From NCBI GenBank assembly GCA_016930735.1, contig JAFGGF010000424.1:1-5992 (forward strand): a stretch of DNA of 5,992 nucleotides. The letters run 5' to 3'. A program made the translations under genes and the position numbers. The notes beneath the pieces are model-generated. The model was given only the letters and a program-made list of their open reading frames with translations, made no database searches and was not told where the DNA came from. This DNA comes from Prolixibacteraceae bacterium (lineage in GTDB: Bacteria > Bacteroidota > Bacteroidia > Bacteroidales > Prolixibacteraceae). Shown one piece after another: positions 1 to 5,992 of this stretch (the first letter of the stretch is position 1; the number at the start of each line of letters is the position of its first letter).

Positions 1-1301
1 ACGCCTAATATCAATCCTATTGAAATGGTGAACTGAAAAATGGTTAGTGAATTTCTTACATATCCTTTCTCATTCACCTTTTTTGTTGATCCGCTAAAAA
101 CTTTTACCGGATTAATTACTGAAAAAACTAATGCCGGGCCAATTCCACTTAAAATACCAACAATAAAAATGCCTGCAACAAAAATCAGAAAGGACGGAAA
201 TTTAAAAAGCTGGCTGATATTTAATGAAGTATCAAAAATGGAGTTATAAAAAGGAATGAAAAGCCAAAGCAAGATTATTGAAAAGAAAAATGAGGTAAAT
301 GCCATTAAAACCGATTCGGATAGGAAATAGTAAAGCAGGTTATTTCGAAATGCACCAACCGTTTTCCGTATTCCAATATTCTTTTTACGTTTATTTTGCT
401 GCGCTACCGTTAAATTTATATAATTAACTACTGCCAATAACAAAATAATGAATGCTATAACCGACAATAGTTCCAACATTTTCAGATTACCTCTCTTACT
501 CTGGCTTCCAAAAGTTTGATCTTTTAAATACATATCCTTCAGCGGCAGGAAACCAACTTCTTTTAAATAAGGTTGCAACAAATCTATCTCTTTATTTACT
601 TTGGCCAATAATTGGTGTTTACCGGCATTTTCATTTATTTGCATGTAAATCCGGAAAGGATATCGGTACGATGATAGGTCATCGGAATTTTCGCAACTCC
701 ATGAAAATTTGTATTCCTCGGCATTCACTAAAACATCAGCTTTAATGCTTGAATTTTCGGGAAAATCATTCATAACACCTGTCACTTTTAAAACAGACCT
801 GTTCTGAAAAAGGAATTCCTTCCCGATTGCATTTTCAGTCCCAAATAATTTTTGAGCAGCACTCTTTGTCACGACAGCCGAGTTGATATCTGGCAAAGGC
901 TGCTCCAATTTTTCAGATAAAAAATCGATGGTAAATACCTTGAAAAAACTATTATCAACCGATGCCACCCCATCAACAAGGAAACCATTACCATCAACAA
1001 CGAGGCTTATTTTCCTTGGCACTATTTGAACCAGGCAGCCATTTTCAAATTCAGAATAATTATCGAGTAAAATATCTTTCACCCGGTAATCGATAGAGCT
1101 TGAGTTATCGCTGATATTGGTTAACCGAACTATTCTATCGGCATTTTTATGGTATCGGTCATAAGAAAATTCATGCATTAAAAACATAACTATTGCCAGG
1201 CAAATTGAAATGCCAAAAGCAAAGCCAATAATATTAATTATTGTAAACTTACTGTTCAGTTTCAGGCTACGAAACGCTGATTTTAAATAATAAAATGCCA
1301 T
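1..1301 (-). CDS. FtsX/MacB-family ABC transporter permease, 3'-partial (C-terminus beyond left edge)
   Basis: Start ATG at 1299-1301; translating the reverse strand codon by codon gives 433 residues without a stop, so the gene continues past the left edge. The N-terminus (MAFYYLKSAFRSLKLNSKF) is the usual basic lead-in of these permeases. TM1 is about 19-42, with INIIGFAFGI aligning to INIFGLTIGI of the neighbouring permease. Periplasmic domain 1 runs about 43-278, with NAIGKEF at 157-163 and GVMNDFPENSSI at 175-186. TM2 is about 279-300, the coupling motif KNIGIRKTVGAF is at 307-318, TM3 about 330-350 and TM4 about 370-393. The last visible residues (from about 417) begin a TM that should open the second half. 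About 55% of the expected 780-800 residues is present. There is no ATPase domain. Product presumably is an inner-membrane mechanotransmission-type ABC permease of unknown substrate. It is the third same-strand paralogue, 124 bp downstream of the 794-residue gene, with a possible promoter of its own. No frameshift or internal stop is seen. Confidence 0.93.
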   Translation of the reverse strand, partial: MAFYYLKSAFRSLKLNSKFTIINIIGFAFGISICLAIVMFLMHEFSYDRYHKNADRIVRLTNISDNSSSIDYRVKDILLDNYSEFENGCLVQIVPRKISLVVDGNGFLVDGVASVDNSFFKVFTIDFLSEKLEQPLPDINSAVVTKSAAQKLFGTENAIGKEFLFQNRSVLKVTGVMNDFPENSSIKADVLVNAEEYKFSWSCENSDDLSSYRYPFRIYMQINENAGKHQLLAKVNKEIDLLQPYLKEVGFLPLKDMYLKDQTFGSQSKRGNLKMLELLSVIAFIILLLAVVNYINLTVAQQNKRKKNIGIRKTVGAFRNNLLYYFLSESVLMAFTSFFFSIILLWLFIPFYNSIFDTSLNISQLFKFPSFLIFVAGIFIVGILSGIGPALVFSVINPVKVFSGSTKKVNEKGYVRNSLTIFQFTISIGLILG

Positions 1302-1331
1302 CGGTTAATTTTTAAAATAATTTTAGTTTTT

Positions 1332-1361
1332 CAAATCTTAATATTTGGATAGAGATCCAAT
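1332..1361 (-). promoter_or_regulatory. Candidate Bacteroidota-type promoter for the third (left-edge) permease gene
   Basis: On the minus strand, ATTG (1358-1361) is followed after 18 nt by AAGATTTG (1332-1339), against the phylum consensus TTTG and TAnnTTTG: 3 of 4 and 5 of 6 fixed positions. Transcription would begin roughly 20-25 nt before the ATG at 1301. The spacing equals that of the candidate promoter before the 794-residue gene. A perfect palindrome lies across the spacer. Moderate to low certainty, because the match is degenerate and the region is AT-rich. Confidence 0.33.
1345..1360. repeat. Perfect 6-bp inverted repeat (TTGGAT-N4-ATCCAA) within the candidate promoter
   Basis: TTGGAT at 1345-1350 and ATCCAA at 1355-1360 are perfect reverse complements around AGAG. 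The element lies between and partly over the candidate -33 and -7 boxes of the left-edge permease, a typical repressor-operator position. It contains the only GC-richer bases in this otherwise very AT-rich gap. Operator function is inference. Confidence 0.35.
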
Positions 1362-1398
1362 CTATAAACATTACAATTATCCACTCTTTTAATGGAAT

Positions 1399-1415
1399 GA
1401 TTATTCAAAATAATC
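1399..1415 (-). terminator. Short AU-rich hairpin just after the 794-aa permease stop (weak terminator candidate)
   Basis: GATTATT at 1399-1405 and AATAATC at 1409-1415 are perfect reverse complements with a 3-nt loop, starting 10 nt beyond the TAA at 1426-1428. The transcript would form a 7-bp stem made almost wholly of A-U pairs, with no U tract after it. It may only protect the 3' end of the message or be chance; efficient intrinsic termination is doubtful. Confidence 0.2.
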
Positions 1416-1425
1416 GAAATAAATT

Positions 1426-3810
1426 TTATTCATACCTCAATGCCTCCACTGGATTCCGGGTAGCCGCTCGCCACGATTGAAACGAAACGGTTAACAATGC
1501 AATTCCCAGTGCCAGTACCCCGGCAAGGGCAAAAATCCACCAACTTAAACTGGTTTTGTAGGCAAAGTTTTCAAGCCATTTATTTAAAGCATAAAAAGCA
1601 ACCGGAATGGCTAAAATAAATGCAACAGCTACCCATCTGACAAAACCGCTGTTCAAAAGAATCAGAACTTCCCTGATGTTGGCTCCATTCACTTTTCGGA
1701 TGCCTATTTCTTTGGTGCGTTGCTGTGAAATATAAAGCGACAAAGCACTGATACCTATAATACTTATTAAAATTCCCAGGATTGAAAAAGTCAGAAGGAT
1801 TCGGCTAAGTATAGTTTCGGCTTTATACTGTTCTGCAATTTTTTCATCCATAAAAAAATACCTGAATTCCTGTCCTGGATAATACTCATCCCACACTTTC
1901 CTTAATGTTGCAATTGCATCTCTTAAATTTCCTTTATTCAACCTTACATGAATAAACCGTGCCCGGTTAAATGACTCTCCTAACCAAAAGGCAAAATCGC
2001 CAATAGGTTCGTGCATCGAGCTGTAATTAAAATCTTTTGCTACTCCAATAAAATTAATCCGCGATTCATCAGCTTCGAGGTCCTGAGCATTTGAAAAAGC
2101 CTGAAGCGCTTCAATACTGCCGTGTTTTTCAATCAACTTTTTATATAAATGCTCGTTTATAACCATCCCGTCAATTGTATCGGCCGCTGGATTAATCCAG
2201 TTTTCAACCAACTGAATGTCCATTGTTTTGAGGTAATCGTAATTTGCAAAAACAAAATCAGCAATACCATCAACACCAAACGATTCAAAATTTATACTTT
2301 GTGCCGGGTAACCAAAATGCTGGCTTGTAAAACCTACCGAAACTACCTGGCTTTGTTTTTTTAACTCGCCGGCAAAAACTGCAGGATCTTTCGAAAAATC
2401 CTTAAGGTTAAGGACCAGTACATTTTCTTTATCGAAGCCCAATGATTTATTCCCTATAAAATTCATTTGTTTGTTCACCAAAACAGTCCCCGACAATAAA
2501 ATTATAACAACAGCAACCTGCCCAACCAGCAAGTTTTTTAATGTAAAGTTCCCCGAAAAATTACTTTTCTCAGATAAAAGGGTTAATGCTGATGATTTAC
2601 CTATCAGAAAGAATCCGACAAAAAGTGCAGTTGTTGCAAGACAGATAAGAATTACTCCTGTGATCGTAAAATAAATAACCGGTTCGAGGAAATATATTTC
2701 AAAATCGATCTCAAATATTCTGTTAATAACCGGGCTTACAGTTTCAATCAGCACAATTGAAAAAAGAATGGAGATCAGGCACAATAAGAATACTTCAGCC
2801 AGAATTTGTGATATCAGTTGATTTCGCCCTGCCCCGACAGATTTTTTTAATCCCAGCTCTTTCGAACGTTTAATCAACCTGGCAATTGTGAGGTTGATAA
2901 AGTTTAAAAGTGAAACAAAAAGGATTACAAACGAAATTGTAATAAACAGCCCGATATTTATTTTACTTGAACTTTCCTTTAACTCAAAACGGTAATCCGA
3001 TTTCAGGTGAATATCTTTTAACGGCACCAGCCTGAAGCTGTAATCTTTTGGACCACGTGTCTGTTTTAATCCACTTTCATCGTAAAAATCAGTTATTTTA
3101 TCTGCCACCTGATCAGGAGAAGTGCCTTTTTTTAATTTTACATAATTGTAAACCCACTGCACTTTATTTTCAGTTACTGTGGCATATCTTTCGTTTAAAG
3201 CCCCGTTTTGAGATAAAAGAACCTCATAATTAAAATGGGTTTTGGGATGCGTATTTTTTACTACTCCCCTTATTTCATATTTTCCAAGTTCACGCACATA
3301 TTGCAGTGCTTCGATATTGATTGATTTTCCAACTGGATCCTCATTCCTGAAGTATCTTTTGGCAAAATCTTCAGTAATAAATGCAACATTGGGTTTGGTT
3401 ATTTCTGTTAAATCTCCTGTAACACACTCAACCTCAAACAAATTACAAAATTGTTCATCAACCGACATAATATCGTTTTGACTGAAAGAATTTTCATCGA
3501 TGGTGATCAATCCTGCCGGGCAATGTGAAAATTTTGTTGCCTCTTCAATCTCAGGGATTTCTTTTGTTGCCTGATTGATTATAGCCAGGCTGCGTGCCCA
3601 GGGTTCACCTGTGCCATCAGGTACTGAAATTACCCTGTAAATATTCTGGTATCCAAAAAAATGTTTATCAAAACTCTTTTCATTAGCTACATACAGGAAT
3701 AATACAAGAAAGGAGGTTATTCCGATTGTTAATCCAAAAATATTAATCCCTGAAAAGGTTGCATTTTTAATTATCCTTCTGATAATTACATTTAAATTGT
3801 ATCGAAACAT
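1426..3810 (-). CDS. FtsX/MacB-family ABC transporter permease, complete, 794 aa, with divergent second periplasmic domain
   Basis: Complete inner-membrane permease, ATG at 3808-3810 and TAA at 1426-1428. The start fits the family: a short basic amphipathic stretch (MFRYNLNVIIRRIIKN) directly before TM1. By eye: TM1 about 21-43, periplasmic domain 1 about 44-283 (NEDPVGKSI at 156-164), TM2-TM4 about 284-309, 332-358 and 378-404, coupling motif KELGLKKSVGAG at 317-328, TM5 about 427-447, periplasmic domain 2 about 448-670, TM6-TM8 about 671-693, 719-741 and 755-778, second coupling motif KEIGIRKVNGAN at 700-711, C-terminus NPVEALRYE. It is thus a duplicated MacB-like unit with no ATPase domain, needing an ATPase made elsewhere. 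Periplasmic domain 2 keeps VAKDFNYSSMH (590-600) but lacks the GRxFS and DPxGK motifs seen in the upstream paralogue, having instead a charged segment at about 556-585. No good Shine-Dalgarno is seen, which is normal in Bacteroidota. It lies 159 bp after the upstream permease and 124 bp before the next. Substrate not deducible. Confidence 0.96.
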   Translation of the reverse strand: MFRYNLNVIIRRIIKNATFSGINIFGLTIGITSFLVLFLYVANEKSFDKHFFGYQNIYRVISVPDGTGEPWARSLAIINQATKEIPEIEEATKFSHCPAGLITIDENSFSQNDIMSVDEQFCNLFEVECVTGDLTEITKPNVAFITEDFAKRYFRNEDPVGKSINIEALQYVRELGKYEIRGVVKNTHPKTHFNYEVLLSQNGALNERYATVTENKVQWVYNYVKLKKGTSPDQVADKITDFYDESGLKQTRGPKDYSFRLVPLKDIHLKSDYRFELKESSSKINIGLFITISFVILFVSLLNFINLTIARLIKRSKELGLKKSVGAGRNQLISQILAEVFLLCLISILFSIVLIETVSPVINRIFEIDFEIYFLEPVIYFTITGVILICLATTALFVGFFLIGKSSALTLLSEKSNFSGNFTLKNLLVGQVAVVIILLSGTVLVNKQMNFIGNKSLGFDKENVLVLNLKDFSKDPAVFAGELKKQSQVVSVGFTSQHFGYPAQSINFESFGVDGIADFVFANYDYLKTMDIQLVENWINPAADTIDGMVINEHLYKKLIEKHGSIEALQAFSNAQDLEADESRINFIGVAKDFNYSSMHEPIGDFAFWLGESFNRARFIHVRLNKGNLRDAIATLRKVWDEYYPGQEFRYFFMDEKIAEQYKAETILSRILLTFSILGILISIIGISALSLYISQQRTKEIGIRKVNGANIREVLILLNSGFVRWVAVAFILAIPVAFYALNKWLENFAYKTSLSWWIFALAGVLALGIALLTVSFQSWRAATRNPVEALRYE

Positions 3811-3861
3811 AACTTACTTTTATTCTGGCATTTCTTAATATTCAATTAAGGTGCCTTTTTT

Positions 3862-3891
3862 CAAATATGCTGTAAATGTGAAAATTACAAC
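3862..3891 (-). promoter_or_regulatory. Candidate Bacteroidota-type promoter for the 794-aa permease gene
   Basis: On the minus strand, GTTG (3888-3891) is followed after 18 nt by CATATTTG (3862-3869). The Bacteroidota housekeeping promoter is TTTG near -33 and TAnnTTTG near -7, so this is 3 of 4 and 5 of 6 fixed positions. Transcription would begin roughly 40-45 nt before the ATG at 3810. In AT-rich DNA such matches arise easily by chance; its place in the gap and the nearby inverted repeats favour it. If real, the gene need not depend wholly on read-through from upstream. Confidence 0.35.
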
Positions 3892-3907
3892 GAATAAGAC
3901 TTGTAAT
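3884..3907. repeat. Perfect 7-bp inverted repeat (ATTACAA-N10-TTGTAAT) abutting the previous one
   Basis: ATTACAA at 3884-3890 and TTGTAAT at 3901-3907 are perfect reverse complements with a 10-nt spacer. The left arm overlaps the candidate -33 element of the downstream promoter (3888-3891), and the right arm abuts the 3908-3928 repeat. A protein bound here would be placed to block or aid RNA polymerase. In AT-rich DNA a 7-bp repeat alone is weak evidence. Confidence 0.35.
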
Positions 3908-3928
3908 AGTGTAAAAAAAATTTACACT
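3908..3928. repeat. Perfect 8-bp inverted repeat (AGTGTAAA-N5-TTTACACT), possible operator or weak hairpin
   Basis: AGTGTAAA at 3908-3915 and TTTACACT at 3921-3928 are perfect reverse complements around five A residues. It sits between the upstream permease stop (3970) and the candidate promoter of the next gene (3862-3891), 16 bp upstream of the -33 element. As RNA it would give an AU-rich stem not followed by a U tract, so a rho-independent terminator is unlikely; a binding site for a dimeric regulator fits better. The symmetry is directly visible, the function is inferred. Confidence 0.5.
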
Positions 3929-3969
3929 TTATGTATGAATTTTAGTCAGGACAATTCCGGATTTCAGCT

Positions 3970-5992
3970 TTACTCATAACGCAATGCATCAACCGGATTA
4001 ATCCGTGATGCTTTATATGAATGGAAAAGAACAGTCGCACAAACAACAATTAGTGCTACAATAAAAGCAATGATAAAAAACAGGTAATTTATTTCGACTT
4101 TATATGAAAAATTGTTAAGCCATTTATTCATAAAGTAAAATGTAACCGGGACAGAAACAACTGCAGCAATTATCACCATAACAATATTTTCCTTCAGGAA
4201 AGAATAAATGATTGTTTTTTCAGAACTGCCCAGTACTTTTTTAACACCGATTTCTTTTGTCCGGGTTTTAGCAATAAAAAGTGTTAATCCAAATAAACCA
4301 AATGCAGCAATCAACAACGAAAACAAGGCAAATATTGAAATTATGGTGCTCAGGTTTTTTTCTGAGGAATAAATAGTTTTGATCAGGTCTTCAATAGTCT
4401 GGTACTGAAAGGGGCGGTCGGGAGCCACCTTTTTCCATTCAGATTCAATCATCGGAAGCAGATTTTCCAGTGTTCCGGGCAAATAATTTATGGCAACCTG
4501 TTGAATATATCTGTCAGTCATGCTAATTTGTAACGGAGGTATATCAGAGTGAATGGAATGCAGGTTAAAATCTTTTACTATTCCAATGATAGTCTGGTTC
4601 CCGATAAGTTTACCAACAGGATCATCAATACCCAACTGCTCAACAGCTGTTTGGTTCAATATTACTGAATTTTTAAGGTCGCTGCCAAAATCTTCTGAAA
4701 AACTTCGCCCTTTAAGGACAGTAATTCCCATTGTTTCCAGGAAATTATAATCAACAGCCATTCCTTCAACTTTAATTTTTTGAGTAGGATCCTGAAAATG
4801 AGGGACCATTGATGTCATTGAGCCAAGCATCGGGAGTGAATGCATCGAACCTGCAGCCAGAGTAACACCGGGAAATGATTTAAGTGTATTTATAAATGTA
4901 GAATATTCATTAAAATTACGTCCTAATTCAAACAGAAGGACATTTTTATTCTGATACCCCAAATCTTTTTTTAAGGCAAACTGATATTGTGAGCGGATAA
5001 TTAATGTACTTGAAATGAACGTGCAGAATATTACCAGTTGGATTACAATGAGAGACGACCGTAAAAATGATTTCCGTTTCCCGGAAAGCGATTTATTCTG
5101 AATAATATCTATAACTTTTAACCTCGACAAATAGGAGGAAGTATAAAGCCCGGAAGCAAAACCGATGATCACTGTGAGGGCTACATAAATTATAATATAT
5201 ATTCCAATATTTGAACTTAATATATATAGTTTAGTCTGAAACAATTCCTCGGCATATGGTTTGCCCAACCATGCCAATAAAATTGCACCAGGCAAAACTG
5301 TTAAAGCAATCATTACTGATTCGTTTAGCAATTGATTTTTGATCGATTTTACCGCAGCCCCATTTGTTTTCCGGATTCCAATTTCTTTTGCCCGGGAAGT
5401 GGAAACAGCTGTTGACAGGATTATATAATTAAAAGCTGCTACCAGTATGATTAAAAATGCAATCGATGAAAAAATCCTGATGTTTTTTATGTTCCCTTTA
5501 ATTCCGCTATTTAAAACATTTTCAGAACGCAGGTATACATCCGATAAATTCTGAAGCGAAAATTCCTTGTATAAATTATCGCCAAAATACTTTTTTTCAA
5601 GTTCCCTGAACTGATTATCGAGAGAAGCCGGATCAATATCCTTTTTTAACTTCACCCATGTTGTCCAGAAATCGTGGTGCCAGTTTACATCGGCATTAGT
5701 CTCATTAAAAATCCTGTTTATCCGGTCAAGTGTCCACCGGCTGTTAACGAAACACTGGACCCTCAGTGTAGAATTAATAGGAATATCCTCAAAAACACCT
5801 TTTACAATAAAAATCTTTTCTTCATTATTCACAGTTCCAATAATTTCTTCGCCAACAGGATTTTCCCCGGGAAAGAATTTATTGGCTTGTTCCTGGGATA
5901 AAACAATGGAATTAGGTTCATCGAGAATACCCTGTTTTGAACCGGTAAGAGGGATGCTGAAAATATCAAAAATATCGGAATCGGTTCCAACC
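3970..5992 (-). CDS. FtsX/MacB-family ABC transporter permease, 5'-partial (N-terminus beyond right edge)
   Basis: Inner-membrane permease of the FtsX/MacB superfamily, expected to couple a separate cytoplasmic ATPase to movements of its periplasmic domains; substrate unknown. The frame is open from the window edge to TAA at 3970-3972, giving 673 residues (numbered from the edge). Visible order: end of periplasmic domain 1 (NPVGEE at 44-49), TM about 171-195, cytoplasmic coupling motif KEIGIRKTNGAA at 202-213, TMs about 223-243 and 260-282, TM about 312-333 opening the second half, periplasmic domain 2 with the usual family motifs (GRSFS, DDPVGK, IGIVKDFNLHS), TM about 546-573, second coupling motif KEIGVKKVLGSS at 579-590, TMs about 599-621 and 635-658, and C-terminus NPVDALRYE. 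Family members have about 790-800 residues, so roughly 110-120 residues including TM1 are missing. A GTG at 5832 could be taken as a start, but it lies inside conserved periplasmic sequence and is an internal valine. It is the upstream member of a same-strand paralogue array. Family certain, function inferred. Confidence 0.95.
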   Translation of the reverse strand, partial: VGTDSDIFDIFSIPLTGSKQGILDEPNSIVLSQEQANKFFPGENPVGEEIIGTVNNEEKIFIVKGVFEDIPINSTLRVQCFVNSRWTLDRINRIFNETNADVNWHHDFWTTWVKLKKDIDPASLDNQFRELEKKYFGDNLYKEFSLQNLSDVYLRSENVLNSGIKGNIKNIRIFSSIAFLIILVAAFNYIILSTAVSTSRAKEIGIRKTNGAAVKSIKNQLLNESVMIALTVLPGAILLAWLGKPYAEELFQTKLYILSSNIGIYIIIYVALTVIIGFASGLYTSSYLSRLKVIDIIQNKSLSGKRKSFLRSSLIVIQLVIFCTFISSTLIIRSQYQFALKKDLGYQNKNVLLFELGRNFNEYSTFINTLKSFPGVTLAAGSMHSLPMLGSMTSMVPHFQDPTQKIKVEGMAVDYNFLETMGITVLKGRSFSEDFGSDLKNSVILNQTAVEQLGIDDPVGKLIGNQTIIGIVKDFNLHSIHSDIPPLQISMTDRYIQQVAINYLPGTLENLLPMIESEWKKVAPDRPFQYQTIEDLIKTIYSSEKNLSTIISIFALFSLLIAAFGLFGLTLFIAKTRTKEIGVKKVLGSSEKTIIYSFLKENIVMVIIAAVVSVPVTFYFMNKWLNNFSYKVEINYLFFIIAFIVALIVVCATVLFHSYKASRINPVDALRYE

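Noticed and set aside
40..249. Plus-strand open frame of 69 codons at the left edge
   Set aside because: It lies entirely opposite the left-edge permease, which is open on the minus strand with family motifs; no recognisable product, so it is an antisense shadow.
1..1301. Reading the left-edge gene as a truncated pseudogene
   Set aside because: The frame has no stop or shift over 433 codons and ends only because the window ends, just as the second TM bundle begins.
1302..1425. Small RNA or small ORF in the intergenic gaps (also 3811-3969)
   Set aside because: No stable GC-containing structure, coding frame with a start signal, or tRNA-like fold was seen in either gap.
2149..3481. Several plus-strand open frames of 61-79 codons (2149-2364, 2471-2674, 3048-3233, 3242-3481)
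   Set aside because: All lie opposite the complete 794-residue permease and have no family features; shadows of the real gene.
3908..3928. Calling the AGTGTAAA/TTTACACT repeat a rho-independent terminator of the right-edge permease
   Set aside because: The stem is AU-rich and no U tract follows it on the minus strand; an operator is at least as likely, so it is listed as a repeat.
5830..5832. GTG as the start of a 620-residue protein
   Set aside because: The frame remains open to the window edge and the upstream residues continue the family pattern (FFPGENPVGEE before it), so the GTG is an internal valine in a gene cut by the edge.
4553..5901. Plus-strand open frames at 4553-4750 and 5674-5901
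   Set aside because: Both lie opposite the conserved coding sequence of the right-edge permease and show no recognisable domain.
1..5992. Recent horizontal transfer or mobile element
   Set aside because: No transposase, integrase, terminal repeat or target duplication was seen, and base composition looks even across the three genes by eye.

Overview
The window looks like a stretch of a Bacteroidota chromosome, probably class Bacteroidia or a relative. The DNA is AT-rich, Shine-Dalgarno signals before the starts are poor, the candidate promoters resemble the Bacteroidota form (TTTG near -33, TAnnTTTG near -7), and the encoded proteins are the long, duplicated FtsX/MacB-type permeases with 'NPV(D/E)ALRYE' C-termini that this phylum carries in many copies. 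The genus cannot be named from this sequence.

Layout, in the direction of transcription (everything is on the minus strand, right to left). (1) Positions 5992-3970: the C-terminal 673 residues of a large permease whose first 110 or so residues lie beyond the right edge. (2) A 159-bp gap (3811-3969) rich in inverted repeats and TGTAA half-sites, with a candidate promoter. (3) Positions 3810-1426: a complete 794-residue permease. (4) A 124-bp gap (1302-1425) with a short hairpin after the stop codon and a second candidate promoter containing a palindrome. (5) Positions 1301-1: the N-terminal 433 residues of a third permease that runs off the left edge. Its reading frame was checked codon by codon and is open throughout. 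No plus-strand gene, RNA gene, mobile element or CRISPR array was seen.

The three proteins are paralogues built on one plan: a short basic N-terminus, TM1, a large periplasmic MacB-like domain, three FtsX-type TM helices, then the whole unit again (8 TM in total). They carry no nucleotide-binding domain, so they must work with a separately encoded LolD/MacB-type ATPase, which is not in the window. By family analogy they are mechanotransmission-type ABC permeases of the inner membrane. Nothing here shows their substrate.

The parts most worth a second look are the serial arrangement of divergent permeases with no ATPase between them, the atypical second periplasmic domain of the middle protein, and the structured intergenic regions, which suggest each downstream permease may have its own regulated promoter. 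I see no clear evidence of a wholly new system. This is best described as a poorly characterised but recognisable permease array.
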